DNA of 64,000 bases, taken from contig SJOL01006682.1 in assembly GCA_004794785.1 (NCBI GenBank), positions 277,844 to 341,843 on the forward strand. The letters are read 5' to 3'. The position numbers and the translations under genes were made by a program. The notes beneath the pieces were generated by a model. That model was given only the letters and a program-made list of their open reading frames with translations. It was not told the DNA's origin and did no database searches. This document shows, one piece after another, positions 1-12,000 of the stretch. This stretch comes from Opisthorchis felineus. Lineage: Eukaryota; Platyhelminthes; Trematoda; Opisthorchiida; Opisthorchiidae. Numbering within the stretch: the stretch's first letter is position 1; each line of letters starts with the position of its first letter.

Positions 1-420
1 CCCCCCATTCGGAGACGAGGACGATTTCGTCTTCATACTCCAGATCGACAAGGTTTTCGTCAAAAGCTATTTTAACACCGCGGTTTTAGGACCGTGCAGT
101 GTTCGTCTCATTATCTCATGGATCACGAAATTAAGTAGGAATGAAGAGAGTGGGCACCCGCAACCGGAATCTTTGTGTATGGAAGCCTTTGGAGAGCTCT
201 CCATCTACTCTCACACGTGCGGAGGTCTGAGAATACAAGAACGCGTCATGTTCACAGACGTCCGGGGTAATGCTTGATGGGCAAGCGATTCAAGGTCATC
301 CGAGTCCAGTGCGCCTTCAAAATCCAGGAATACTAAAATTTTGCGTCGTTTTTACGTATGGCGTTGTTCTAGCACCTGACGGAGTGTGCAAGCCCTAAAC
401 ATCAAACAAATCTTTCCGTA
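1..420 (-). mobile_element. RTE-like non-LTR retrotransposon fragment (reverse transcriptase)
   Basis: Read on the minus strand in interrupted frames, this gives pieces of an RTE/SR2-type reverse transcriptase in the right order: CTLRQVLEQRHT near 400, VFLDFEGALDS near 330 (family form FLDF..AFDS), and DLEYEDEIVLV near 30 (family form DLEYADDIVLV, the catalytic YxDD box with A to E and D to E changes). Several stop codons and frame changes separate them. The element is dead and is cut by the window edge, so its 3' part lies to the left. The family call rests on motif order and spacing only. Confidence 0.7.
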
Positions 421-2316
421 CTATGTCCGCCTCTTCAGCACCTCCTCTCCCCAACGATGCGAAATGCTGCACGGTTGACAGCTCTCACCTTAACTGCATG
501 CCCTCTCCCCAAAGGCATTCCCACTCTATGCTGAATCTCATACTACGCCATTTGCAGTGGAGGAAAGGAAGCAACTTTTGCCGGACGCCTGTGCCACTGG
601 CTCAAGCTTGCCCAGTTTGTAGCATATATCCCGGGCAGTCCCTCTATGAATCCAAATATCATCTCAGACATGAGGAAAAATCCCAACATAGACTCTTTAA
701 ATACGCGCGGATGACTCTTCGGAGGCTGTTTGTTTGGCAAAGACTCCGCGCTGTTCTTTTTGCCGTAACTGCGCTATTCCGAGGTCAACTCATCGTATAA
801 ACACATAACACCACCAGACATCTCAAGTTTTTGTCTGATCTATTGTCTCCGCATGTTCCGAGCTGCCCTAGTTGCGCACAATTTAGCTATTGCGCGTCCC
901 TCATAACCACATACGCTTACGCCCATTCGCTTAACTATTATCTTCACATGAATGTCGATCACCGATTTTGAATTCGGACAGTGTCGTCTCACTGCAGTAG
1001 TTAGAAATTTTGACCACTCTTGGCTGCTTGCTATTTTGGACCGCAGTATAACTCATACCACAGTGTTCTTTTGCAGAAATTTCGACGCATTTTCCTATTT
1101 TGGGTCCCCGCTGTAGATAGAGCTGTCTTAATGCGTCACTCGAATGACAGCACTGAACCACCGTGCGCCCTCGATGGACCGAAGAATATCCTTGATCCAT
1201 GCTGGTATTAATTTATCATGAATCCTCGGGCAATCATTCCTACGATGACAACCACAAATGACCCACCCAAGGCGTTCATGTACGGGGATGCCTACGAACC
1301 CAAGTACGACGTCGCGGTAACGGTAACACGACTGCCATACCCAGCCTGATGTCTTGCCCATAGTTCACCATGTTCCCTCTATTTCACAACCGAGCGTGTT
1401 ACATGCGCCCACAAGACCGTCTCAACTCATTGAATTTGCGCCGGAACTCCAAAGCATCGGCCACCCTATTTGCTGTCTCCTCTTTCTACCCATACACCCA
1501 CGAATTCTTCCTATGCCGCCATCAAGAAGTCAGTATAGTGGTTAAGATAAAACCGTAACGTGCACCCAATAGAGCTTGTTCTGACTATCATGAAAAAATT
1601 AACAAAACTATTAGCTGTTACGACTTCCTTGGCTCCGTCTGGTGGGGCGCCTGCTGCAACGATAGAAAATTTCCCCTATACAAGTCGCGAACGGCTGCTG
1701 CATTTTGGGTTTGCGCAGACGGCGTAATTATTTTTCATGTATTTTGAGGTTATTTCCAAATCCAGTACAGAAAAAACACGTAAATAAACCAACTCTTTGA
1801 GAAAATCTGGCACAGTCATCACTGTGACATCAAGCTAGGCTACCGGCAGCCATTGAAAATATGAATTCCGCGCCCATAGTGCACCTCGAGTGCGTTTAAA
1901 CAGCTTCCAACAGAACTGCGGTCACATGGGGAGATTTTTAGGGCTCAGTTAAATACTGTCAAATGCTGAAACTTTATGTTAAAGATTCCTTCGTTCAAAC
2001 TACCGTTTCAGAGAAACTGGGGTGTGCGTCTAAGTTTCGGCATCCGGCCCCGCCTCTAAATTGATTAATTTGAATCGCGCGGGTTGACAAGAACTTAATC
2101 GCACAAAACCTTGTCCAACTTGTCGACGGACAATATACACGGAAGACAAAGGTGTGTAGAGTCTGCTAGAAAATTACCGCCACCTCTTGCAAAGGTGTGA
2201 TTACGAGGGCAACACTGACCAAAGAAATCGCCACGCTTTAACACACTTTTAACGCGTTTAAGTTTGCACCCACAGCGGTAGTTCGTTTTGCGCGGTGCAC
2301 TCTCCGCAGGTTTGCG
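421..2316. other. 5' flank of the cyclophilin gene, no recognised gene
   Basis: Only short open frames occur, without recognisable domains or consistent splice sites. The promoter of the downstream gene should lie here, but I see no clear TATA box or initiator. An AG followed by seven bases precedes the start codon at 2317 and could be a splice acceptor for a 5' UTR exon or a spliced leader; this is inference only. Confidence 0.4.
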
Positions 2317-3006
2317 ATGCCCAAGCAAAAGTTCCGGACTCGTTGTTTCCTTGATATCACCATTGACGGTGCTCCAAGTAGTTCATTGCTTTCTGTTTCT
2401 GTATTTCATTCTTGCCAGTTGGTCGCATTGTATTCGAACTCTTCAATGATCTGTGCCCGAAAGCAGCAGAAAACTTTAAGAAGCTATGTCAAGGTAATGA
2501 GTGTAACTATGGGGCCTACCGTTTTAAAAGGTGCTTGTGGTTTAGGACTGAAAACAGGGAAGCCGTTGCACTACCAAGGAAGTGTATTTCATAGGGTTAT
2601 CAAGGGGTTCATGGTGCAAGGTGGGGATTTCAGCAACAGGGATGGGACTGGTGGTGAGTCCATCTACGGAGGAACGTTTGCCGGTTTGTTTTCACATTAC
2701 ATTTGGTATTTTCTTAGATGAATGCCTTTCAACACCACATGATCGACCTTTCCTGCTTTCAATGGCAAACCGTGGTCCAAACACAAATGGTTCACAGTTC
2801 TTCATGTAAGCAGCGCCATTATCATATTGTCTTGTTCAGAACGACTGCCCCGGCTCCTCATCTGGATGGAAAACATGTTGTATTTGGCCACGTGTTGTCT
2901 GGCGAAGATGTCGTTCGTAAGATAGAGGCGGTCCCTATTTCAGATACCAAAACTCACCGACCGGTGAAACCGATTGTCATCGATGCTTGCGGTGAACTTG
3001 TTCCAG
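2317..3006 (+). CDS. PPIG: Exons 1-5: cyclophilin domain
   Basis: Residues 1-181. The catalytic set of cyclophilin A is present with correct spacing: R67, F72 and Q75 in [15 protein letters not shown] (CypA R55, F60, Q63), then [14 protein letters not shown] at 112-125, and H138 for CypA H126. The cyclosporin-contacting tryptophan W121 of CypA is replaced by H133 in [12 protein letters not shown], as in PPIG and NKTR, which predicts active isomerase with weak cyclosporin binding. The loop at 46-60 ([15 protein letters not shown]) is the extended 'divergent' loop of large cyclophilins. The start ATG at 2317 gives [14 protein letters not shown], matching the family N-terminus. The four introns inside this block are 41, 37, 34 and 34 nt. 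Confidence 0.95.
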
Positions 3007-6000
3007 GTGAGATATAGCCCAATTCTAACGTCTGCCAAAGTCAAAAAGAAAAAGTTGAAGGCAGAAGGCGGTGAGAAACAGAAGAAAAAAAGCAAAAAGC
3101 AGAAGAAGAAAAAGCACAAGAACGTCAGCGAAGAGTCTGAAAGGTATTTCATCGCCTTTTCTAACAAATCCCGACGTTAGTGCCTCTGACGAAGTTGAAT
3201 GCAGCGTGAGACCAGAGGAAATTCCAGAAGTGCCGCCACCCCGATTTCTTTATCGGGGAACGCTTGAAGCTGACAAGAAACCCGAGATTCAAACGAAACG
3301 GGATCAAAGTCCAAAGTGGGTGTGCACTCTTTTTATCACCATATTATTTGCCTACTGGAATCGACCTATGCGTTGTAGATCCATGAGTTAAGCACGCCCT
3401 TAATTTCATGCTAGTTTTGTGCACTTGTGCCTTTCAGGCTTTGCAGTCAGCAACACAAAGAAAATCTGTAACTAGTCACAATGAATTTAACATACTGCTA
3501 TCCAGGTACGTTTCTTGTATCTGAAATAGGGGGCTGAGACTAACAGCCGAGCTGAACCTGCATGCTCCATCTAGAGTACCAACGGATTACTCATAATGTT
3601 TCCAGGCATATAAGAAGGGTAGTGCACAGTTTCTGGATCTTGGAAACTTTTAGGTCGCTATTCCTGAGTTACAGTTTAGCTCTTTTGATCAAACTTTACT
3701 CGTATCAAGTTCGATTACATGCAACTTATTTTCGACCAACGTTCAATCTGCTAGGCCCGATTATCTTGAACCCGAAAGTGTGATGAAATTTCTGCATAAC
3801 GAGGGTCATTTAATCAAGTGAGTCTGGTGCTGACATTTGCCGTTGGTCTCTGCGTTTTGCCTATCGTTGGCTAACAACCGAGTCCCAGATTTAACGGGTA
3901 TTACAAGCTCTTGTTCTTCACTCAATTTTCTACTGCACTGGTACTAACCCTCGATAACAAATATTTTCACGGAATGTTGGTATAAACCGACCTTCCTCGT
4001 TTCAGCCTCATCTGTTTGGTTGCGTGACCTTTGGAGTTCATTTAACGTTTATGTACACTTATTTTGTCTGTCGGTTGTCATACGAACTGTTTCCGATTAG
4101 CTGCGACTTAGGTGACATTAGGTGTCACAGTCTGTAGCTTATTTGACTCTGCGGGAGCGCCATGTAGGTAGACTCATTTGGAGCTTCACACAGATTGCTG
4201 GCCAACAGACTGGGACGCGTTTTGGGTGCTGGGGCTAGAGGGGTCACCGTCCAAAAAGTTCTGAATTACCCAACTCATATTTTTCGGAATTCCATGGCTT
4301 TCATGTGTCTGAAGTGATTGCACGAGTGTGCTTTGCTGTTCACCCCAAAATTGAGCACTTGATCCGCTCGGTGTATTTCTCTCAGTTAATCACCTGTTGT
4401 TGCTGACACGAATGAACAATTCACACCAGGATTTTACGGGTGAGTGATCACTTTGTTTTCCAGTTTTACCCCCACACCACTGGTCCGCTGAGAGCAGTCC
4501 GGATGCTCCGGGTCACCAACGCTCATTTTAAAGAGGTTTCTGTTTGTCTTCTACCGTTGGTTATTTATGTTTTGGTCCTCAACTGAACAGGCATTTTGTC
4601 GTGTATTTAATGGCCGACCCCGTGGGTTACTGCTGCTTTGCTTCTCTCATTGACACTGTCATGCCACCTTCATGTGAACTAGCAGTGATTCAGCACCGGA
4701 GTAGCCTTACATAGACTACTGATTTAGTGTGATGGGATTTTCCTGTTATCCGAAGCCATTCCTTGGTCCACCCCAACATCAATTGCATTTTGGGTAGAGG
4801 CAGTCTTTGTTCCTATGTTGACAGGTGTATCGGGCATGAAGTTTTGGTTTTGCTGTATGGCTGTCACCTTACCAGTCGGCCGTGACCGCTTCCAATTTAG
4901 TAGGATCGCTTGACATATTACCGATTCCATGATGCTTACATCCAAGGTGCGCCTATCGTAGTCTGCGTACTTTACCTACCTTGCATTCCCACGGATTGTG
5001 GCTCAACACCTTGGTCTATATTTGATTTAGTTTTTCACAGTAACCATTATATATTATATTCGACGGTTCCCACTATAACCTCGTTTGACGGAGATCACGA
5101 CCATCCAGACCTAGACACCGTTTTTTCATGTCGGGAGTTTTTTCGCTCTCAGGTTCTCCAGTTATGATCAAGTTCACAAATCCGTTAATAGTCAGTAGTT
5201 GTTTTCCTAAACACCAAGAATATTCGCCGCCGACTTTGTTGGACAACCGAATTCGAAACGTAGAATGTCAGATGTAGCATTCTTAGTCTGTTGCTTACTG
5301 TCATCGATTCTAACTTATTATGAGTGAAGTCGCGATCCTTTCGTCCGTAGTGTACTAAAAGCGGTACTAGTCGTGGTCTGATAGCAACTGTCAATTTCCA
5401 TTAAACACGTACACGTTTGAGTTTTGTGGCTCAGCTAATTGCTTTCACTCCTTGCGTCGTGGCTTTCTACATCTCTCAAAGCTAAGTAGTCGTATATGTG
5501 CAAAATTTTCTGGCGAAAGCTACTTGAGAGCATATCTGTTACTGTCTTCAGGCACATAGCAGAAGCTGTCGGTCGTGAACTCATGCGAGCATCCCGTGAG
5601 CGTCAAGGTGACCGTTCGGGTCGTAAAGTGAAGGGCCGTGGCCGCTTAGTAAGTTTTCACTTCGTTTACTTGTATAAATCGCAGGCCTACAAAATATATG
5701 GCTAAAATAGCAGATTTGTGGCTGGTAGACATTTAGATACTGACTTCATTTATAGGCCATATTAGTCTCCACTCGTAGAACTTACTCAAGCTGAAATCGT
5801 GCTTACAGCGCTTGCGTAGTCTGGTTATTGCTCCTATAGAATAGTCATTCATTTGGTTTGGAATCAGCATCTGATCTTTGTTTGTCGGGTCTTACACTCG
5901 GTTGACAGCACAAAGCCGTCCGTACTGCGGCGTTTATTCAGCCTCATTTGTTCATGTCATGCGATAGACTCAAGGTAAGGTGCCTCAGTCAAAATCTCTT

Positions 6001-9000
6001 CGGCCTGGGCAACGAGGAAATACCATTTGCCGTTCATCGATCCTCCCCACATTCCATCCAGCTTCGTGATTCATTTTTTTGTCATCTAACCGTCACCCTG
6101 TATCTAAAGTTCTACCCTGGAAAGTAAACTAAACCCCCCATTAAATTCGAGGGATCTTCCCCTTTGCGGTTCTCAACGTCCGTACTCTGTCAATTTGGTC
6201 AACAGGCACTTCTGGCTCACACCATTTTCCTCATTTAGTATGCTGAGTCTCCGAAACACAGGACTACAGTTTGATCATACTTTTCAAACTGCCTAAGGTG
6301 AACCCAGATTGCTCGCATCTCTCTTTTCTAGTTTCTGGTGGTCGATATAGTGGCTGGTGGTGTATATGACTTGGGAGTTGCGTTTAGTCCCGAACCTGAA
6401 TGCGCTTTACTGTACTGGATTCCAATAGACAATTATCTTTGCGCTGTTCGGTTGACTAGCTCAATCTAGGTAAATGCCTCTTGACACGTTAAACGGCGTT
6501 CATTTGTTGCATCAGCATACGCCCCAGCAGATGGTCGCTCCGGGGCTGAGAAAGGTAGTCGCTTCTGAGGTTTTTCACGAATTCTTCGGCCAGCAAAATG
6601 GATACATACTGTTGTTCTAGCGCAGGTCGGCCAACTAAGTTCGGAGGAAGCATATCTTGGCGGTCGGTTCGGGTTTGATGCTGATCTCAAGGATAACGGG
6701 GTGACTTCACGCAATGTACTACTCATAAGGCTGCTGAAAATTCTTCGACAGCCCACGACCGGTTTCGCCCTTTTTAGGGCTCATCAGGCAGGCGCAGTCC
6801 CCGAGTTTTCGCCAACCTTATGTTCTACTTGAACCCAAATTGGACTGTTTTCAAGGAATACACATTTGCAAATCAATTTGGTTTTGCGTATGAGTAGTAC
6901 ATTGCGTAAAATTACATGCGTCTCGATATCTCGAATATCGTAGCAACTGGAACATGAGGTGGCCTGGTGCAGCACATTCAGTTGCATGGAAACATCACAA
7001 ACGAGTGACTCAGCTGGGTTCCAGGTGAGTCTCTCGCAAAACCAAATCGATTTGCAAATGAGTGTATTTCTTGGAGTGACTTCAGTTTTCTGCTGAACGT
7101 CATCTGTTTGTAGCCGTTACAAATTTCAGCGCAGCGTTCACATAGTGTTATCTGGAGGTCACCGACTGCAGACCAGCCGTGGAGTCAGTTAGACCATGTG
7201 ACAAATACATACCGATGGGGAGCTTCATCCCAAGATTTTGATTCCTTTTGGAGTACACATCTTGACTCTGACCGGGCACTATGCGGGTACGTGTGTCACT
7301 TCGCTCTCCCTTGGGTGTACGCAGGGCCATTCGGCTTATCACCAACGCGTCTCTGCATTCCAACAACATTAAGTTGAGTAGGCTGAGCCGCCTTCAAACT
7401 CAAAGGGTACGATGTTAGTGATGGTGGTTTTGAGGAAGTTTGAAAAAGGTGCGCAGACCCTGCTCTCAGCTTCTGCAACCGACTTCCCCCGATGTCGTGC
7501 CCTCCCCAGGGAACGTTGGATATCGCCACGGTCACTGGCTCTCATTGATGCCAAGAAAACTATGCAAGCATTAAACTACTGTGATAGCAAACACAGATTC
7601 CTCCAAATGGAAGTAGCCGCATCTCATTCCAGCTAATCCGATCGGTTGGTTTCGGGAGCGGTTGCCAACGGAGTGATCTCCGAAAAGAGTAGAGCCTCAG
7701 TCATTCACAGAAACGTCGTTTTCAACAGTTGGTTCATTACTTTGCAGAACGGTCCTGCTGGTCCCATCAACTCAACCTCTTGAAGCTTGAGATAGCTCAG
7801 TGGTTAAGGCGCGAACGTACCGACAGGAAGGTTCGTGATTCGAATACAACCTCGGCATCTCGACTCTCACTGTCTAGACTTGGACAACCTGGTAGTATCT
7901 TGGCTCTCGTGCCTCCTTCGACATCTAGGTACCGAAAGGATGTTACAGCTGAAAGGTTATTATTATTATTACCTCTAGAAGAACCACATGAACCTGAATG
8001 GAACACCGACACCGGTTCTCCATCAACAACAGAAGTCCAGCATGAAGTTTCGTTGTTTCAGCACATGACACTTGGTCCAAACGGTTTCCATCTTGCACTT
8101 TTCAAAGAAGATGATGAATTCCCCGTGGCCAGGCTGATGCCTTCACTCCAAAATATTTGGAATGAAGACAGTACCCAATGAACGGAGCGCTTTGACGGTG
8201 ATTCCAGTATTCAACTGGGGTGCAAGAACATCATGCAAAAAGCACCAGGATACTAGTGTTTTCTGTCATTTACAATTCTCAAGTCGGTCCATTATGGAGT
8301 CAGACTAGTGAGAATCAGGCTGTGTCCCTTCCTGACTGAGGTTCCACCGGCTATATTTTCCTTTTGCGACAAATGCGTAACCTGCACCGTTCTCGCCGAT
8401 TACAAACACTGGTGGTTTATCCTTATAGGCCACTTGATTCCGTTAATCCTCGGGAACTGGCAGTGTCTGGCGGTGGAAGTTGTCTCTTCTAACTTCCTGT
8501 CTCTTTTAATGGCCTCTCGTGAATGTGTGGCCGTCTACGACAAAAACCTTCGTCTGTGGTCGCCACCTTCGTTGGTGTCAGACAAGGTTACCGTCTCGCT
8601 TTTTCCGCTCAATTTCGTCATGGACGTACTGCTTGACTCTGCCTGTCTGTGAACCCGAGGATCGAGATGATTCCGAGGTGCTTGTCCATAGGCATTGAGC
8701 ATGGTGACGATGTTGCTCTTATTGGCTCAAATCCTTTATTACATACTATCTTGACCTAAATATTTCTACTGTACGGTTCGGCATGCACCTCACATCCGTA
8801 AAATATGACGTTCCGCTGCAATAATTGATGGGTTCAAACCGTACTTGCAAATGAACCGATCGACGCAATAGGCATATTCATTTATCTGGTCAGCTGCATA
8901 AGTCCTGACTAACTGGTAGAAAACGTAACCACTTCCCGAATCGGGAAGGTCAAGACGGAGTTTGTCAAGCCCCGACAGTTGTGACATCTGTTTACTGTCA

Positions 9001-12000
9001 CCGGTGGGGTGTACGCTGCTGCGTTTCGACCTGTCCTATCTTATGGACCAGCGACGTAGCCGCTGCGTGGATATATTCGAAGACTGTGTTTGGTCATCGG
9101 TGCCTTCGAGGTATCGCATGGGTCTGGTGGGAACATCGGCTCAGTAGTGCATAGGGACACCAGCTGATTTTCAGAGAAAGTAACCCTCAAGCTTGTCGCA
9201 TCCATAGTTTACGCTGATTAGGCTATGTACTTCGTATGCTGGAGTCTTTTTCGTCTAACCATGTGTCGGGTGAAGATGACCGAAGGCGGTCAGTCCATGA
9301 CTTGGTAACGGAGCTTGAAGGGTCTTACCAATCAATTCCATCGCATTGATACCCGCCGTCTCCCCGGAAGGGGACCCCAGGATGAAACAAATGAGCGGTT
9401 TGTGCCCCTGACAGATGTGGGTATGTCGCAGCCAGTTTCGGTCCTGTATCGAGTTCCTTGTTCTCAATGCGTATCTCCCTCCCTGCTTTATCAGGTGCAA
9501 TCTGGTACCAAAGAACTGATTGGGCGATCGCCTTCAAGGCATGACTGTCGCCCGTTTATTCTCATTGTCCCGGTTGAGTGAAATTTAGCGAATCACACTA
9601 CTCTGGTACATGATTTATAGCCGAACAACTGACTGACTCACCGTGCATAGTTAATAACGGCTAATGCAGGCGTAGCATGTTTCGGTTGTGGTTTACCGCG
9701 TTCTGATGAGACAGTATGGTTTACTGTATGGATTACCGGTCTATTGCTGTTAATGATGACCAGTTCCGATTATGGTGCCTAAACTATGACACCACCGCAC
9801 ACGACTGGAGTACGTGTTTACTGTTCTACCTTCTGGATGCTCACACCACTTTATGGCGCCTGTGCTCTACAGGAGGGTGCTCTCTGCTAATGATGTTTCC
9901 AGTTGCTATGGCCAATGAGCAGGCGCACTCCATAATCGTCAGTCATTACTATCTCATTGTCTGACGCCGTAGACGAGAACCCAAAAATGTGATCTTGACT
10001 ATTTCTGGATTAATTCTCTCGATAAGGACAAGAGTTTTCACTGTCTTTGATTCCCCTATTTTATGGTGTATGCTGCCATCAACCCTTGCTGATTCTGACA
10101 ACCCAGCTTATATGAGTCACCTTCAGACACCGGCTGTTTTCATGCTCTTGGTTTGCGGGACAGCTTTGTGCTTGAAAGTCTCCATGGCAGGGCAATCTAC
10201 TTTTTTGACGCCTTACTACTGCATAACGTCTTTATAATACGCCTGACGGAACTGACGATTTTATCTTTAGCTATTGCTTGGCTGTGCTCCTGTTGGTCAC
10301 AGATACCCTTCACTTGTTTTCACTTATTTTCATATATACTTTAAAAGTCTGAAGTAAGTTGTATCGGGACTCATCTCCTTTTTGTGGTCACGTTTGTGAT
10401 TTCATCGAGGTCTGCCACACGGTAAAGGCTGCAATTTGATATGGCAAACTGTGTTTATGTCCAATATGACAATGAGTGGTTTTCCTACTCTTATATCGAT
10501 GCACCTGTATGTATTGGCCCTTGGTTTAAAGTGCCGTGCTAACCCGCAAAAGCCGAAGTGTCCAGCATCTACTGTTGTGTTGTAACACTTAACATGCACA
10601 CGGTATTCCTAACGTCTAAATGTCAATAGTGGAAACCGACGCATAGGGTACTATGGAACATCCTTGGAATTCCTCCCTGGCCTATCTACCCAGGTCTATA
10701 ATGTCAGATTTCAGAGGCGTGGAGAACGCAGCTCGAACACAATCCTGCTGCCGCCCAGCTTACAGTGTATGCGCAGAAGAGCTGGTTCACAAAGCCCATG
10801 AAGGTATCAGGTTGAACTTTTCTCTGATTCGTGCCATGTTCCCATGTTTTTTTACAACCCGCATAATGGACACACGTCCCCTAACCTCTAACACATTTCT
10901 CAGGCTTCAACTGAATCTGCTTTATATTCTGCTAGCTGGTAAAATGCAGACAGAAGAAATTGAAGGGATCAACTAACCTACAGAGCTCGTTACGGTCAAA
11001 ATGAATAACTTATTACTTTGACGTGATATCATCACCAGTGTTGATGCAGCTAAAAAAAGCAAAATGCGTCTGATGATGAACTCGCTAGCGGAAGTTTGTT
11101 TATGATCAGCACTTGGGTTGTTTACGTTTATCTTATTGTAGACCAGCTTTGGCAGCTGGCTAGACTGAAGTATACTTCAATGGATCTCCATATTGCTCAT
11201 ATTCAGTGTGTTGGAGAGAACAACATTTCTGCCTGATGTCCGAGCCTGTCAGTTTGTGTGGCATCCTCTTATATTCAGATTGACTATAATACTAGGATAA
11301 TTAGTCATCTACCTTGCGATCATATGTTTATGTAAGCCTGTGTGATTTATAGATTCTCGTTCATTTTGTCTAGATGCAGCTATTTCACTCGTACGTTATT
11401 CGTGTTTACACTGAAACTATTCTGCTTCGTTGAGATTGTCTACACTCTTAGAACCGCTCACTTTCATCAATTCTAGTGTTATCGAAGTCGATCGGGAAGC
11501 CGTGATCGCAGTGTCACTCCTCCCCACTGGCGCCAAGCTAGTCAAAACACTCAGCGAATGGATAAAGATGGTTGGCAAATGTGGCACGAGCAACGAGCAC
11601 AGCAACGAATGAAAAAGGCTCGGTATGTATTGCGTTACTTTGAAGTGTTTCAACAGAAGTGCAGTTATTCGGCACCTACTGTTGCGCCTCATTAGGCTTG
11701 CTGCTTCGTCCAATTACTCTCCAGTTTTTGATGACATCTCAATTTATCACCCCCAAAACTTGACCTGCTCTGTGGATGAGTCTCGCACAGTGAGATGAAC
11801 CCTTTCATATTTTACTTTGTCGGCACCACCATCACTGGTGATCTACTGGCTTTCTTTCGTCGTTGGGACGATATGATCAATTTCGTGTAGTGTGTTGGGC
11901 TACACAATCGCCACGCGAGAGGGTGATCTCGGCGGGAGTTCCACATTTGTTGCACAACTTTATCAGTGTTTTACTTGGACCTCTTCCCATAACACAATCT

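Noticed and set aside
2095..2328. 77-codon minus-strand open frame overlapping the cyclophilin start
   Set aside because: Overlaps the well-supported first exon on the other strand and has no domain.
7729..8181. 150-codon plus-strand open frame
   Set aside because: Its first two-thirds is SINE copy 1, including the tail; the remainder has no domain. Frames through this SINE are a known source of false proteins.
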